From: Haloarcula pellucida
Lineage (GTDB): Archaea > Halobacteriota > Halobacteria > Halobacteriales > Haloarculaceae
Assembly (NCBI RefSeq): GCF_014647235.1
Contig: NZ_BMOU01000002.1
Span: 417-64,416 of the forward strand
Reading direction: 5' to 3'
DNA: 64,000 nucleotides
Below the pieces are notes generated by a model. It did no database searches. It saw only the letters and a program-made list of their open reading frames with translations, and had not been told where the DNA came from. Of the stretch, positions 16,894 to 26,148 are shown one piece after another; positions within the stretch are counted from its first letter, which is position 1, and each line of letters begins with the position of its first letter. The position numbers were made by a program, and so were the translations under genes.

Positions 16894-18687
16894 CTACTCC
16901 TCCGGTGCCGGCGCGTCCTCGACGTTCCCGGGACCGCTCGGGAAGTAGAACTCCCGTTCCGCGTCGGTCTTGAACCGACCGAGGACGTCGCCGAGCGGTG
17001 TCGCGTACCGCCGGAGTTTATCGGCCTGTTGGGTCACCTCGGTCAGTTCGGCGGCCTGCTCCTCGGCGGCCCCCGCCACCGTCTCGGCCTCGGCAGTCGT
17101 CTGGTCGGTGCCCTCGGCGACGTCTGACAGCGTCGCCGCCGCGCGCTCGACGTTCGCTATCGGCTTTGTGACGTCGATGTCTCGCTCGTCGGCGTGGCGT
17201 TCGAGCGCCGCGGCGGCGGCGTCCATCTCCTCTGTGGCCGCCTGCAGTTTCGCTCGCTGGTCGTCGGTGTCGATGGAGACGGTCTGGATGGACTCGGCTA
17301 TCTGCTCGGAGGCGTCCTGCAGGCTGTAAGCGCTCGATTCGATGGTTTCGCCGGTTTCGGCGACTTCCTCGGCGAACCGCTTGAGTTGACCGGTCGTCTT
17401 TTCCAGTTCCGACAGCGTCTCGTTGAAGTCCGCGGCGATTCGGTCCATCGCGTCGTTCTCGCCGTCGGGGTCCATCCGGACCGTCAGGTCACCGGCCGCA
17501 CACCGCGCCAGTATCTCCGAGTACTCGTCGGCCCGTTCCTGCAGGTAGTCGTTCATCGCGACGGCCTCCGCGCGTGACACCTCCGCTTTCTCGCGTGCCC
17601 GCTCGGCCGTCGCTATCTCCTCTTTCAGCGCGGCCTGCATGTTCCCGAACGCGGCGGTGAGTCGACCGATTTCGTCCGCCCGCTGGCGGTCGAACGTCAC
17701 GTCGAGGTCCCCGTCCTCCATCCGTTCGGCTTTCTTCGTCAGTCGTTCGAGTGCCGACCCGGTCCGCCGACCGAAGACGGCCGTCGCCGCGCCCAGTACC
17801 ACCAGCGGAACGAGGACGAGGGCGGCGATGGTCGTCAGCAACTGGTCACGGAGCGCGTAGGCCTGTCGGGACGGGACGTGCGTGGCGACGGTCCAGTCCG
17901 TCCCCTCGACGGGTGCGTAGCCGACGACGGACCCGGACAGCGCCGCCACTCCGGTCGACTCGCTCCCTATCGCTCCGTCGGGTACCGGTGCGTCGGCGTG
18001 GTCCTGCCCGTAGACCAGCGACTCGTCCCCGTTGTGGACGGTAGTGAACGCCCCTTCGGTGGTCTGCTGGAACGCGCCCCCGGCCGACAGCGCCGCCTCC
18101 ACGACGACGACGTGTTCGGTGTTCTGCGGCGGCGCACTGATGAACGCGACCACGGTCTCGTCGGTGGCCGACTCGTAGGGCGTGTCCGCGACGACGACGG
18201 TCGAGACGGTGTCCGTCGTCGCGTCTATCTCTTCGGTCCGCGTCGCCCACGGCACGCCCGCCGCTTGCAGGTCCGTCCCGCTCATCCCCTGTTCGGTGCT
18301 CTCGACGACCGTCGCGTCGCTACTCTTCACGTAGTGGATGGCGACGATGTCCGAGCGGGCGTTCTGCAGTCGATTCAGCAGGTACGCCGCCACCCCGTCG
18401 GTCCGACCGGTCTGGAACGGCGGGGCCTCCGAGATGGTGCGCGTCTGGTGGCGCAACCCGTCGATCCATCCTTCGAGACTGTCAGCCTGTAACCCCGCGG
18501 TCGACGCCACCTGCTGTTCGACCTGTCCGTTCAGCGTCGCCGTCGCACTCGCGCCGAGGGCGACGCCGACGACCGCCGTCAACAGCATCGCCACGACGAC
18601 GATGCCGAAGTACTTGCGGACAAACCGCCGCCGGACCACGTCCGGGACGACTCGGCTTATTCCCCCACCTGTATCGGTGCCTGACAT
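16894..18687 (-). CDS. Cache-HAMP transducer-like protein lacking the signalling tip
   Basis: A 597-residue protein with TM1 (about 30-50), an extracellular dCache-like sensor (about 55-285), TM2 (about 290-312), then two HAMP-like regions (about 310-365 and 395-450, each with DGDLDVTFD / AGDLTVRMD signatures and DE-IGRL). A coiled coil runs to about 570 and the tail is unusual (REFYFPSGPGNVED). The highly conserved kinase-control hairpin of methyl-accepting proteins (DIAEQTNxLALNAxIEAARA) is absent, so direct CheA/CheW coupling is not expected. The architecture is otherwise that of an Htr-type chemoreceptor. Its partner is unknown. Confidence 0.82.
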   Translation of the reverse strand: MSGTDTGGGISRVVPDVVRRRFVRKYFGIVVVAMLLTAVVGVALGASATATLNGQVEQQVASTAGLQADSLEGWIDGLRHQTRTISEAPPFQTGRTDGVAAYLLNRLQNARSDIVAIHYVKSSDATVVESTEQGMSGTDLQAAGVPWATRTEEIDATTDTVSTVVVADTPYESATDETVVAFISAPPQNTEHVVVVEAALSAGGAFQQTTEGAFTTVHNGDESLVYGQDHADAPVPDGAIGSESTGVAALSGSVVGYAPVEGTDWTVATHVPSRQAYALRDQLLTTIAALVLVPLVVLGAATAVFGRRTGSALERLTKKAERMEDGDLDVTFDRQRADEIGRLTAAFGNMQAALKEEIATAERAREKAEVSRAEAVAMNDYLQERADEYSEILARCAAGDLTVRMDPDGENDAMDRIAADFNETLSELEKTTGQLKRFAEEVAETGETIESSAYSLQDASEQIAESIQTVSIDTDDQRAKLQAATEEMDAAAAALERHADERDIDVTKPIANVERAAATLSDVAEGTDQTTAEAETVAGAAEEQAAELTEVTQQADKLRRYATPLGDVLGRFKTDAEREFYFPSGPGNVEDAPAPEE

Positions 18688-18845
18688 GGTAAATGCGCCG
18701 TAATTCGGGGTAATAAAATCCTACTGTAAATATGATTTATAGGGACCGTCTCACGCACGTAGCACTACATACCGATATGATGTAACTCGTCATCACTCGT
18801 CGGTCTCCGGTCACCGCGTCGCTTCGCTCCCCGCTGCGCTTCGTC

Positions 18846-18933
18846 GAGGGTCTTCGCTTCGCTCAGACCCTCGCTACTGCTCGCGGCTTCGCCGCTCGCT
18901 CATCCCGAGGGACCTCGTTTCACTCGGTCCCTC
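18846..18933. repeat. Cluster of three palindromes before uvrB
   Basis: Three hairpins lie head to tail: GAGGGTC/GACCCTC (18846-18852 with 18866-18872), GCGGC-TTC-GCCGC (18883-18895) and GAGGGACC/GGTCCCTC (18907-18914 with 18926-18933). The loops carry GCTTCGCTC-type sequences. Similar palindromes occur at 16858-16876 and, in frame, inside several genes of the window. Confidence 0.7.
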
Positions 18934-18969
18934 GCTAGCCTCAAGTCGCTCCAGCCCTACCCCCACACA

Positions 18970-21036
18970 ATGAGCGACGCCGGAGGCCCCCTCTCCATCG
19001 ACCGCCCGGACGCCGACAGCGAGTTCCGCGTCGACGCGCCGTTCGACCCCGCCGGGGACCAACCCGAGGCCATCGAGCAACTGGCCGAGGGCTACCGGCA
19101 GGGGATGGACAGACAGACCCTGCTCGGCGTGACGGGGTCGGGCAAGACCAACACCGTCTCGTGGGTCATCGAGGAGATACAGCAACCGACGCTCGTCATC
19201 GCCCACAACAAGACGCTGGCCGCCCAGTTGTACGAGGAGTTCCGGAACCTCTTCCCGGACAACGCCGTCGAGTACTTCGTCAGCTACTACGACTACTACC
19301 AACCCGAGGCCTACGTCGAGCAGACGGACACGTTCATCGACAAGGACGCCTCCATCAACGACGAGATAGACCGCCTGCGACACTCCGCGACCCGGTCGCT
19401 TCTCACCCGGGACGACGTCATCGTGGTCGCGAGCGTCTCGGCCATCTACGGCCTCGGTGACCCGCGCAACTACGTCGACATGTCCCTCTCGCTGGAAGTG
19501 GGACAGGAGATAGAGCGCGACGAGTTGCTGGGCCGTCTGGTCGACCTGAACTACGAGCGCAACGACGTGGACTTCACGCAGGGCACCTTCCGCGTGCGCG
19601 GGGACACGCTGGAAATATACCCGATGTACGGCCGCTACGCACTGCGCGTGGAGTTCTGGGGCGACGAGATAGACCGGATGCTGAAGGTCGACCCGCTACA
19701 GGGCGAGGTCGTCCGCGAGGAACCCGCCGCGCTCATCCACCCGGCCGAACACTACTCGATTCCCGAGCAACGACTGGAGCGGGCTATCGAGGAGATAGAG
19801 GAACTGCTCGAACAACGCATCCGCTACTTCGACCGCAAGGGCGACGCCGTCGCCGCCCAGCGCATCGAGGAGCGGACCACGTTCGACTTAGAGATGATGC
19901 GGGAGACGGGCTACTGTTCGGGCATCGAGAACTACTCGGTCCACCTCTCGGACCGCGAGAGCGGCGAAGCACCTTACACCCTGCTTGACTACTTCCCCGA
20001 TGACTTCCTCACCGTCATCGACGAGTCCCACCAGACTATCCCGCAGATTCGCGGCCAGTTCGCGGGCGACAAATCGCGCAAGGAGAGTCTGGTCGAGAAC
20101 GGCTTCCGCCTCCCCACCGCGTTCGACAACCGTCCGCTCACCTTCGAGGAGTTCGAGGCGAAGACCGACCAGACGCTGTACGTCTCGGCGACGCCCGGCG
20201 ACTACGAACGCGAGGAGAGTGCGCAGGTCGTCGAGCAGATCGTCCGACCCACGCACCTCGTCGACCCCGCCGTCGAGGTGGCCGACGCCACCGGACAGGT
20301 CGACGACCTGATGGACCGCATCGACGACCGTATCGAACGGGACGAACGCATCCTCGTCACCACCCTCACCAAACGGATGGCCGAGGACCTCACGGAGTTC
20401 CTCGAAGAGGCCGGCGTCGACGTGGCCTACATGCACGACGAGACCGATACACTGGAGCGCCACGAACTCATCCGCTCGCTCCGGTTGGGCGAGATAGACG
20501 TCCTCGTCGGTATCAACCTCCTGCGGGAGGGACTGGACATCCCCGAGGTGAGTCTGGTCGCCATCCTCGACGCCGACCAAGAGGGGTTCCTGCGCTCGGA
20601 GACGACGCTGGTCCAGACGATGGGTCGCGCCGCGCGAAACGTCAACGGCGAAGTCGTCCTCTACGCCGACGACCGGAGCGACGCCATGCAGTCGGCCATC
20701 GAGGAGACCCAGCGCCGCCGCCGCATCCAGCAGCAGTACAACGAGGAACACGGCTACGAACCGACGACCATCGAGAAGGAAGTCGGCGAGACGAACCTCC
20801 CCGGGAGCAAGACCGACACCGGCGACGTGGCCGGCGACGGGCCGGCCGACGAGGACGAGGCGGCCCGCCGCGTCGACCAACTCGAAGAGCGGATGCAGGA
20901 GGCCGCCAACAATCTGGAGTTCGAACTCGCCGCGGACATCCGCGACCGCATCCGCGACCTGCGCGCGGAGTTCGACCTCGACGCGCCCGAGGCCGACGAC
21001 GGCAGCGTTCCCGCGCCCAGAGCCGACGAGTTCTGA
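18970..21036 (+). CDS. uvrB: Excinuclease ABC subunit B
   Basis: A 688-residue nucleotide excision repair helicase. Walker A ([10 protein letters not shown]) is near residues 51-60. The beta-hairpin that clamps damaged DNA ([10 protein letters not shown]) and the helicase motifs are clear ([33 protein letters not shown]-like, [27 protein letters not shown]). A C-terminal UvrC-interacting coiled coil is present. It loads onto damage with UvrA and recruits UvrC, whose gene lies at 56525-58315. The start ATG at 18970 matches the family. It is monocistronic. Confidence 0.97.
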   Translation: MSDAGGPLSIDRPDADSEFRVDAPFDPAGDQPEAIEQLAEGYRQGMDRQTLLGVTGSGKTNTVSWVIEEIQQPTLVIAHNKTLAAQLYEEFRNLFPDNAVEYFVSYYDYYQPEAYVEQTDTFIDKDASINDEIDRLRHSATRSLLTRDDVIVVASVSAIYGLGDPRNYVDMSLSLEVGQEIERDELLGRLVDLNYERNDVDFTQGTFRVRGDTLEIYPMYGRYALRVEFWGDEIDRMLKVDPLQGEVVREEPAALIHPAEHYSIPEQRLERAIEEIEELLEQRIRYFDRKGDAVAAQRIEERTTFDLEMMRETGYCSGIENYSVHLSDRESGEAPYTLLDYFPDDFLTVIDESHQTIPQIRGQFAGDKSRKESLVENGFRLPTAFDNRPLTFEEFEAKTDQTLYVSATPGDYEREESAQVVEQIVRPTHLVDPAVEVADATGQVDDLMDRIDDRIERDERILVTTLTKRMAEDLTEFLEEAGVDVAYMHDETDTLERHELIRSLRLGEIDVLVGINLLREGLDIPEVSLVAILDADQEGFLRSETTLVQTMGRAARNVNGEVVLYADDRSDAMQSAIEETQRRRRIQQQYNEEHGYEPTTIEKEVGETNLPGSKTDTGDVAGDGPADEDEAARRVDQLEERMQEAANNLEFELAADIRDRIRDLRAEFDLDAPEADDGSVPAPRADEF

Positions 21037-21130
21037 CCGCCAGCGCACAGTTTGGGGCAACACTTATCAACAGTCATACATCTAACTACGTGTAACTGAG
21101 GCGGTCAGCGACTGGCCGTCGACGCTCACT

Positions 21131-22666
21131 ATGGATGTCTCCTCTCTCTCCCGACGAGTCTCCCCGAGCGGACTGGTCGTCGCCGCCCTCGGCTTCTTCC
21201 TGACGCGGTTCACCGTGACGCTCGCGGCGTACGACGACCCGCTCCGGTTCCTCGTCGGCGGTCTCGTGCCCTTAGCGCTGGGGCTCGGACTCTCGGTGTT
21301 CGGAGTCGCCCTCGCCGTCGGGGACTTCGAGCGGTCGTTCGTCCGCACGGTGGCAGTGTGGTGTGTCGCGGGCGTGGGGGCGATGCTCGTCCTCGTCGTC
21401 CTGACGCTCGTTGCCAACGACACGAACCTCGCGATGGAACCGGTCCGCTCACAGACGTACCTCGCGAACTTCCTCATCGGCGGGAGCGCTGGCGGCGCGC
21501 TCACGGGCGTCTACGCGGCACAGACGGCCCGCCAGCGCCGCCAACTCGAACGCCAGACCGGTCGGCTGGAGATGGTGACGCGCCTCCTTCGCGACGAGGT
21601 ACTCAACGCCGTCACCGTCATCCGCGGCCGCGCGGAGGTGTTACAGCGGACCCACGACGTCGACTCCGCGGCCGCCATCGAGCGCCGGACCGACGACGTG
21701 GCGACCACCGTCGAGAACGTGAAACACATCACCCGCGACGGGGACGCGGTCGGGGCGCTCGACGCGATACCGGTGGCCGACTGTGTGGTGGCGGCCATGG
21801 AGACTGTCAGGCAGCGGTACCCCGACGCCCGAATCACCGCCGACGTCTCCACGGCCGAGGACGCCACCGTCTGGGCGAACCCGCTGTTGGAGGACGCGCT
21901 GGTCCATCTCGTCGAGAACGCCGTCGTCTACGACGACGCCGAGGCGCCGGTCGTGGCGGTCCGAGTGACCACCGACGAGTCGGCCGTCGCCATCGCCGTC
22001 GCGGACGAGGGTCCCGGACTCCCCGCCGACCAGCAGGCACTCGTCGACCGGGGCGAGGTCGCGGTGTACGAGGAGCGTTCGACCGGATTCGGATTGAATC
22101 TCGTCCGCCTGCTCGCGGGCAGTTACGGTGGGCGCGTCGACGCGGCGGTCGACGAGGCCGGGACGACTGTCACGCTGACCTTACGCCGGGCGGATACGGA
22201 CGCCGCCACCGGGGCCGACCCGAGGACATCCTACGGACTCTCGCGCCGCGGACTCGGACTCGTCGCCGGCGCGTCGCTACTGGCGGGGGCGGTCATGGGG
22301 CTGTTGATGCAGGTCCTCGGCGGCGCCGTCCCCATTATCGGCGCGCTCTATGGCACGACGGACGCCACGGTCGGCTGGATAACCCACGAGTTCCACAGCG
22401 TCGTCTTCGGGCTGACGTACGCCGGACTCGTCCAACTCGTCCCGCGGTCGGTCGACGCCCGCGTCCGCTACTACGGGACTGCCGTCGGCTGGGCGGTGGC
22501 GCTGTGGCTGGTCGCGGCCGGTCTGGTCATGCCCCTGTGGCTCCGCCTCGTCGGCATCCCCGCACCGCTGCCGAACGTCGCCGCCACGACGCTCGCCAGC
22601 CACCTGCTGTGGGGCCTGACCCTCGCGGTGCTGTACCGTCACGGCCGGCGGTGGCTGGACGAGTAA
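21131..22666 (+). CDS. Membrane histidine-kinase-like protein with Asp at the phospho-site
   Basis: A 511-residue protein. It has about four N-terminal membrane helices (14-130), a dimerisation/phosphoacceptor-like helix (145-170), a HATPase domain (about 225-355; N box HLVENAVVYDD, G1 VADEGPGLP, G2 GFGLNLVRLLAGSYGG) and about four C-terminal membrane helices (370-505). In haloarchaeal kinases the phosphoacceptor helix reads LLRH-[DE]-x-x-N; here it reads LLRDEVLNAV, with D155 in place of His. ATP binding looks intact, so it may bind or hydrolyse ATP without autophosphorylating on His. It is just upstream of the cobalamin operon, but the B12-type operator separates them. Confidence 0.8.
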   Translation: MDVSSLSRRVSPSGLVVAALGFFLTRFTVTLAAYDDPLRFLVGGLVPLALGLGLSVFGVALAVGDFERSFVRTVAVWCVAGVGAMLVLVVLTLVANDTNLAMEPVRSQTYLANFLIGGSAGGALTGVYAAQTARQRRQLERQTGRLEMVTRLLRDEVLNAVTVIRGRAEVLQRTHDVDSAAAIERRTDDVATTVENVKHITRDGDAVGALDAIPVADCVVAAMETVRQRYPDARITADVSTAEDATVWANPLLEDALVHLVENAVVYDDAEAPVVAVRVTTDESAVAIAVADEGPGLPADQQALVDRGEVAVYEERSTGFGLNLVRLLAGSYGGRVDAAVDEAGTTVTLTLRRADTDAATGADPRTSYGLSRRGLGLVAGASLLAGAVMGLLMQVLGGAVPIIGALYGTTDATVGWITHEFHSVVFGLTYAGLVQLVPRSVDARVRYYGTAVGWAVALWLVAAGLVMPLWLRLVGIPAPLPNVAATTLASHLLWGLTLAVLYRHGRRWLDE

Positions 22667-22677
22667 CCAACCTCGAC

Positions 22678-22706
22678 TTGCACTAATACAACCAAAATTG
22701 TTTTAG
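22678..22706 (+). promoter_or_regulatory. Candidate B12 operator and promoter of the cbiT operon
   Basis: An imperfect palindrome CTAATACAA (22683-22691), 6-bp spacer, TTGTTTTAG (22698-22706), with 8 of 9 arm positions complementary. The right arm contains the TATA-like TTTTAG, about 26 bp before the cbiT ATG at 22731, so a bound repressor would block TBP. TTGCACTAATACAA (22678-22691) recurs reverse-complemented at the chlID/cobN promoter (35186-35199). Confidence 0.7.
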
Positions 22707-22730
22707 GCGCTACTGCAGTTGTATAGCGTG

Positions 22731-23315
22731 ATGTCCCGCGTCTCGCTTCCCCACGACGCGAAGGCAGGCCCGACCAAATCGGAGGTCCGGGCCGTCCTCG
22801 CCAGCAAACTCGCGCTCACAGCGGACGACCACTTCGTCGAAGTCGGGTCCTGTACCGGTGCGGTCACCGTCGAGGCGGCGCGCCGCGCCGGTCGGGTCAC
22901 CGCCCTCGAACGGAAGCCCGACCGTCTCGACGTGACCCGGAAGAACCTCGCGGCAAACGAGACGAGCGCCGACGTCGAGTTGCGCGGAGCCGAGGCCCCC
23001 GACGGCCTGCCAGCGGACGCCGACGCGCTCTTTCTGGGCGGGTCGCGCAACTACGAGGCCGTCCTCGACCACGCCGTCGAGACGGGCGTCGACCGCGTCG
23101 TGATGAACGTCTCACGGCTGGAGGTCGCCGGCGCGGCGACCGAGGCGTTTCGCGACCGCGACCTGCTGGAGGGGGTTCTCCAGTTCCAGGTCAGTCACGG
23201 CTACGAACTCGCCGGCGCGACGAGTTTCGACTCGCAGAACCCGGTGTACATGCTCGTCGGGAGCGCGAGCGAGGCGGTCGCCGCAGACGGCGGCCGCACG
23301 GAGGGCGACCGATGA
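22731..23315 (+). CDS. cbiT: Cobalt-precorrin-6B C15-methyltransferase (decarboxylating)
   Basis: A 194-residue class I SAM-dependent methyltransferase. The SAM motif reads FVEVGSCTGAVTVEAA (usually DIGCGTG; here the first Gly-rich loop is EVGSCTG), followed by VTALERKPDRLDVTRKNL. CbiT methylates C15 and decarboxylates the C12 acetate side chain in anaerobic corrin synthesis. I chose the ATG at 22731, four codons inside the TTG-started frame, because it matches the family and fits a leaderless transcript. It is first in an eleven-gene operon and overlaps cbiL by four bases (ATGA). Confidence 0.9.
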   Translation: MSRVSLPHDAKAGPTKSEVRAVLASKLALTADDHFVEVGSCTGAVTVEAARRAGRVTALERKPDRLDVTRKNLAANETSADVELRGAEAPDGLPADADALFLGGSRNYEAVLDHAVETGVDRVVMNVSRLEVAGAATEAFRDRDLLEGVLQFQVSHGYELAGATSFDSQNPVYMLVGSASEAVAADGGRTEGDR

Positions 23316-24106
23316 CGCTCTACGGCGTCGGCCTCGGTCCCGGACAGGCCGACCTCGTGACCGTCCGCGGGAAACGCGCCCTCGAAGACGCCGACGTGGT
23401 CTACTCGCCCGGCCGACTCTCCCGGTCGGTGGCGACCGAACACGTCCCCGAGGCGCGCATCGGCGACCTCGACTTCCCGATGACCCGCGACGAGGAGAAA
23501 CTGCGGGCGGCGTGGAAGGAGGCGGCCGCCGAGATAGCGACGACCGCCCGCGACGGCGACGCGGCCTTCGTCACGCTGGGCGACCCGAACGTCTACTCGA
23601 CCTTCGGCCACCTCCGCCGGACGCTCGCGGCCTTCCACCCCGAGGTCGACCTCGAAGTCGTCCCGGGAGTCAGCGCCGTCACCGCGTTCGCGACGGCGCT
23701 GGGCGTCGAGATAACCGCCGGGTCCAGTCTCGCACTCAGAGAGGCCGACGGCGGTCGGTCGCCGACCGGTCCCGACCGCATGGTGCTGTTCAAGGTGACC
23801 GACGCGCCGTCGACCCACACTGGCCTCGTCGAGGCCGGTTACGACGTGACCTACGGCCGCCGCCTGTTCATGGAACAGGGCGAGACGCTCGTCACCGACG
23901 ACCCGACGGCAATCGACGAACGGGATTACTACACGCTGGCCTACGCCGAGAAACCCGAGGCCCGCGTCGAACAGGCGACCGACGCGTTCCTCGAAGCGAG
24001 CGACGAGAGCGGTCTGGTCTCGGACGGCGGTGCGCAGGATATCGCCCGACAGGAACGTTCCGAAGGCGTCCTGTGTGGCGACGAGCCGGGGGGTGACCGA
24101 CAGTGA
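23312..24106 (+). CDS. cbiL: Cobalt-precorrin-2 C20-methyltransferase
   Basis: A 264-residue SAM-dependent tetrapyrrole methylase (class III). It has the N-terminal GVGLGPGQADLVTVRGKRAL motif, the GDPNVYSTFGHL loop and the VVPGVSAVTAFATALG motif that mark CbiL. It adds the C20 methyl, later lost on ring contraction. It overlaps cbiT by four bases and cbiF by four bases (GTG of cbiF within the stop region). Confidence 0.9.
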   Translation: MTLYGVGLGPGQADLVTVRGKRALEDADVVYSPGRLSRSVATEHVPEARIGDLDFPMTRDEEKLRAAWKEAAAEIATTARDGDAAFVTLGDPNVYSTFGHLRRTLAAFHPEVDLEVVPGVSAVTAFATALGVEITAGSSLALREADGGRSPTGPDRMVLFKVTDAPSTHTGLVEAGYDVTYGRRLFMEQGETLVTDDPTAIDERDYYTLAYAEKPEARVEQATDAFLEASDESGLVSDGGAQDIARQERSEGVLCGDEPGGDRQ

Positions 24107-24981
24107 GCGACGAGACGGACCCGCAGGACGCCATCGATTCGGTCGCCGGCAACCGCGACGACCGGGTGTACGACCACAGCGCCGGCGACGAACAGGAGGG
24201 GATTCCCTTCGTCGGTGCCGGGCCGGGCGACCCGCGCCTGCTGACCGTCGCCGGGCGTGAACTGCTCGCCGACGCCGACCTCGTGGTCCACGCGGGGTCG
24301 CTCGTCAACAGCGAACTCTTAGACGAGTACTGTGCCGACGCCGAGACGGTGACCTCCATCGGCAAGGACCTAGAGGAGCTGATTCCGCTGATGCGGGACG
24401 CCTACGAGGCCGGCGACACGGTCGTCCGCCTCCACAGCGGCGACCCGGCCATCTACGGGGCCGCGCTGGAACAGATGGACGCGCTGGAACACGAGGGGGT
24501 CCCGACCTACATCGTCCCCGGGGTCACGAGCGCCTTCGCCGCGAGCGCCACCCTCAGGACGCAGTTGACGCTCAACGAGGTGGCCAACCACGTCGCCTTT
24601 ACCCGCCCGCAGGGGAAGACCCTGAGCGAAGACGAGGACCACATCTCGGAGTTCGTCGGCATGGGCGACGTGACGACGTGTATCTACCTCGGCACGCACG
24701 CCGTCAGCGAGACGATGGACCGACTGTTGGCGGACGGTCACGACCCCGAGACGCCCGTCGCGGCGGTGTACCACGCCTCGTGGCCCGACGAGGACGTCGT
24801 GGAGGGCACCATCGCCACCATCGGCGAGAAACTGGAAGCTGCGGGGTACCGCGCCTCCGCGATGGTCGTCGTCGGCGACGCCGTCGGCGGCGAGAACTAC
24901 GAGCGCTCGTTCCTCTACGGCGACTGGGCGAACCGTTCCGCGGATGGGTCGTCTGATTCGACGGGGGAGGCCGACGATTAG
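24103..24981 (+). CDS. cbiF: Cobalt-precorrin-4 C11-methyltransferase
   Basis: A 292-residue tetrapyrrole methylase with an acidic N-terminal extension (1-32) before the core IPFVGAGPGDPRLLTVAG. The LHSGDPAIYGAALEQMDAL and IVPGVTSAFAASATL motifs and VAFTRPQGKT are diagnostic of CbiF/CobM. GTG at 24103 overlaps the cbiL stop, so translation is coupled. A 195-bp gap separates it from cbiG, unusually long for this operon; I see no gene or operator in it. Confidence 0.9.
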   Translation: MSDETDPQDAIDSVAGNRDDRVYDHSAGDEQEGIPFVGAGPGDPRLLTVAGRELLADADLVVHAGSLVNSELLDEYCADAETVTSIGKDLEELIPLMRDAYEAGDTVVRLHSGDPAIYGAALEQMDALEHEGVPTYIVPGVTSAFAASATLRTQLTLNEVANHVAFTRPQGKTLSEDEDHISEFVGMGDVTTCIYLGTHAVSETMDRLLADGHDPETPVAAVYHASWPDEDVVEGTIATIGEKLEAAGYRASAMVVVGDAVGGENYERSFLYGDWANRSADGSSDSTGEADD

Positions 24982-25176
24982 GATGGTCCACTGCTACCGC
25001 GTACAGCCAGAAAGCCCCCGGACGCTGGAGTCGCGCGACTCGCCGCGGTCCTCGGCCGTCGGCCTGCGGTCCTCGCGTCGTCGTGCTTCCTCCAGCGCCC
25101 GGCCCCTTTCAGTCCACCCTGCGTGGCTGACCGGCCGGCAGTCACGTGCGGTCGCGTCACCGGCCGAGAGGTTCTC

Positions 25177-26148
25177 ATGAGTACGGACAACGACACAGAC
25201 AGCGGCTCGAACAGTTGCAAAGCGCCCGACTCGGACGGCGAGGTGGCCGAGGACATCGCCATCGTCGCCTTCGAGCGGAAGATGGACACCGCCCAGCAAA
25301 TCGTCGACGGCATCGGCGACCGCTACGACTCCATCGAGATTCTGGCGTACCACGGTGACGTCTTCGAGGAGCACTGGGGCGAGTACGACTGCTTCGTCGG
25401 CCTGATGGCAAGCGGTATCGCGATGCGCAAGACCGCCCACCTGCTGGACGACAAGTGGGACGACCCCGCCATCTGCGTCGTCGACGAGGAACTGACGTGG
25501 GCGATTCCCATCACCGGCGGCCACCACGGCGCGAATCAGGTCGCCGACGACCTCGCCTCCATGGGCGCGGTGCCGGCGATGACCACCGCCAGCGAGGCGG
25601 CGGGCAAGCAGGGCGTCGAGAAGCAGGCGAAGGCCCTCGATTCCCACGTCGTCAACGGCGACTCGACGGTGGCGACCAACCTCGCGGTGCTGGACGACGA
25701 ACTCGGCCCCGTCGAGCGACTCGACGGGCCGCGAGCAGTATTGGTCGACGACGACGTGACCGTCCTGAAGCGCAACGGCGAGGACGGCGTGGTGCTGGGG
25801 ACCGGGAGCGTCGCCGGGGCCGACGTCGAGCAGTTCCACGCCGCGTGGGACCGCGCCCTCGACGAGGCGGGCCTCGACCGCACTGACGTCGACTTCGTCG
25901 CCACCGGCACCCGGAAAGCCGACGAGGAAGGGATGCTCGAAGCCGCCGAGGCGTGGGACCTCGGCGTCGTCGCCTTCGAGAAGGAGACCCTCTCGGAGTT
26001 CGAGGGGCCCACTCCCTCGCGGTCGAAGGAACTCATCGGGTGGCCGGGCATCGCCGAGGCGTCGGCCATCGCCGGCGGCCGCGACCACGACCTGCTGGCC
26101 GAGAAGACGCGCTACGACGAGGCGGTAACGGTGGCGATAGGCGAATGA
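25177..26148 (+). CDS. cbiG: Cobalt-precorrin-5A hydrolase
   Basis: A 323-residue protein. CbiG opens the delta-lactone ring of cobalt-precorrin-5A. It shows the N-terminal CbiG domain (IAIVAFERKMDTAQQIVDGIG..., GLMASGIAMRKTAHLL, DEELTWAIPITGGHHGANQVADDL) and the C-terminal domain (FVATGTRKADEEGMLEAAE). ATG at 25177 is preferred over 25123 because it begins the acidic leader MSTDNDTDSG. It overlaps cbiH by four bases (ATGA). Confidence 0.9.
   Translation: MSTDNDTDSGSNSCKAPDSDGEVAEDIAIVAFERKMDTAQQIVDGIGDRYDSIEILAYHGDVFEEHWGEYDCFVGLMASGIAMRKTAHLLDDKWDDPAICVVDEELTWAIPITGGHHGANQVADDLASMGAVPAMTTASEAAGKQGVEKQAKALDSHVVNGDSTVATNLAVLDDELGPVERLDGPRAVLVDDDVTVLKRNGEDGVVLGTGSVAGADVEQFHAAWDRALDEAGLDRTDVDFVATGTRKADEEGMLEAAEAWDLGVVAFEKETLSEFEGPTPSRSKELIGWPGIAEASAIAGGRDHDLLAEKTRYDEAVTVAIGE

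Noticed and set aside
18846-18933. CRISPR-like repeats before uvrB
   Set aside because: The hairpins differ from each other, are not evenly spaced and have no unique spacers or cas genes.
22678-22730. Cobalamin riboswitch upstream of cbiT
   Set aside because: Only about 50 bp separate the palindrome from the start; there is no room and no B12-box-like sequence for a riboswitch.
24982-25176. Small gene in the cbiF-cbiG gap
   Set aside because: The only frame across it is basic, overlaps the cbiF end and has no acidic bias; no operator match was found there.
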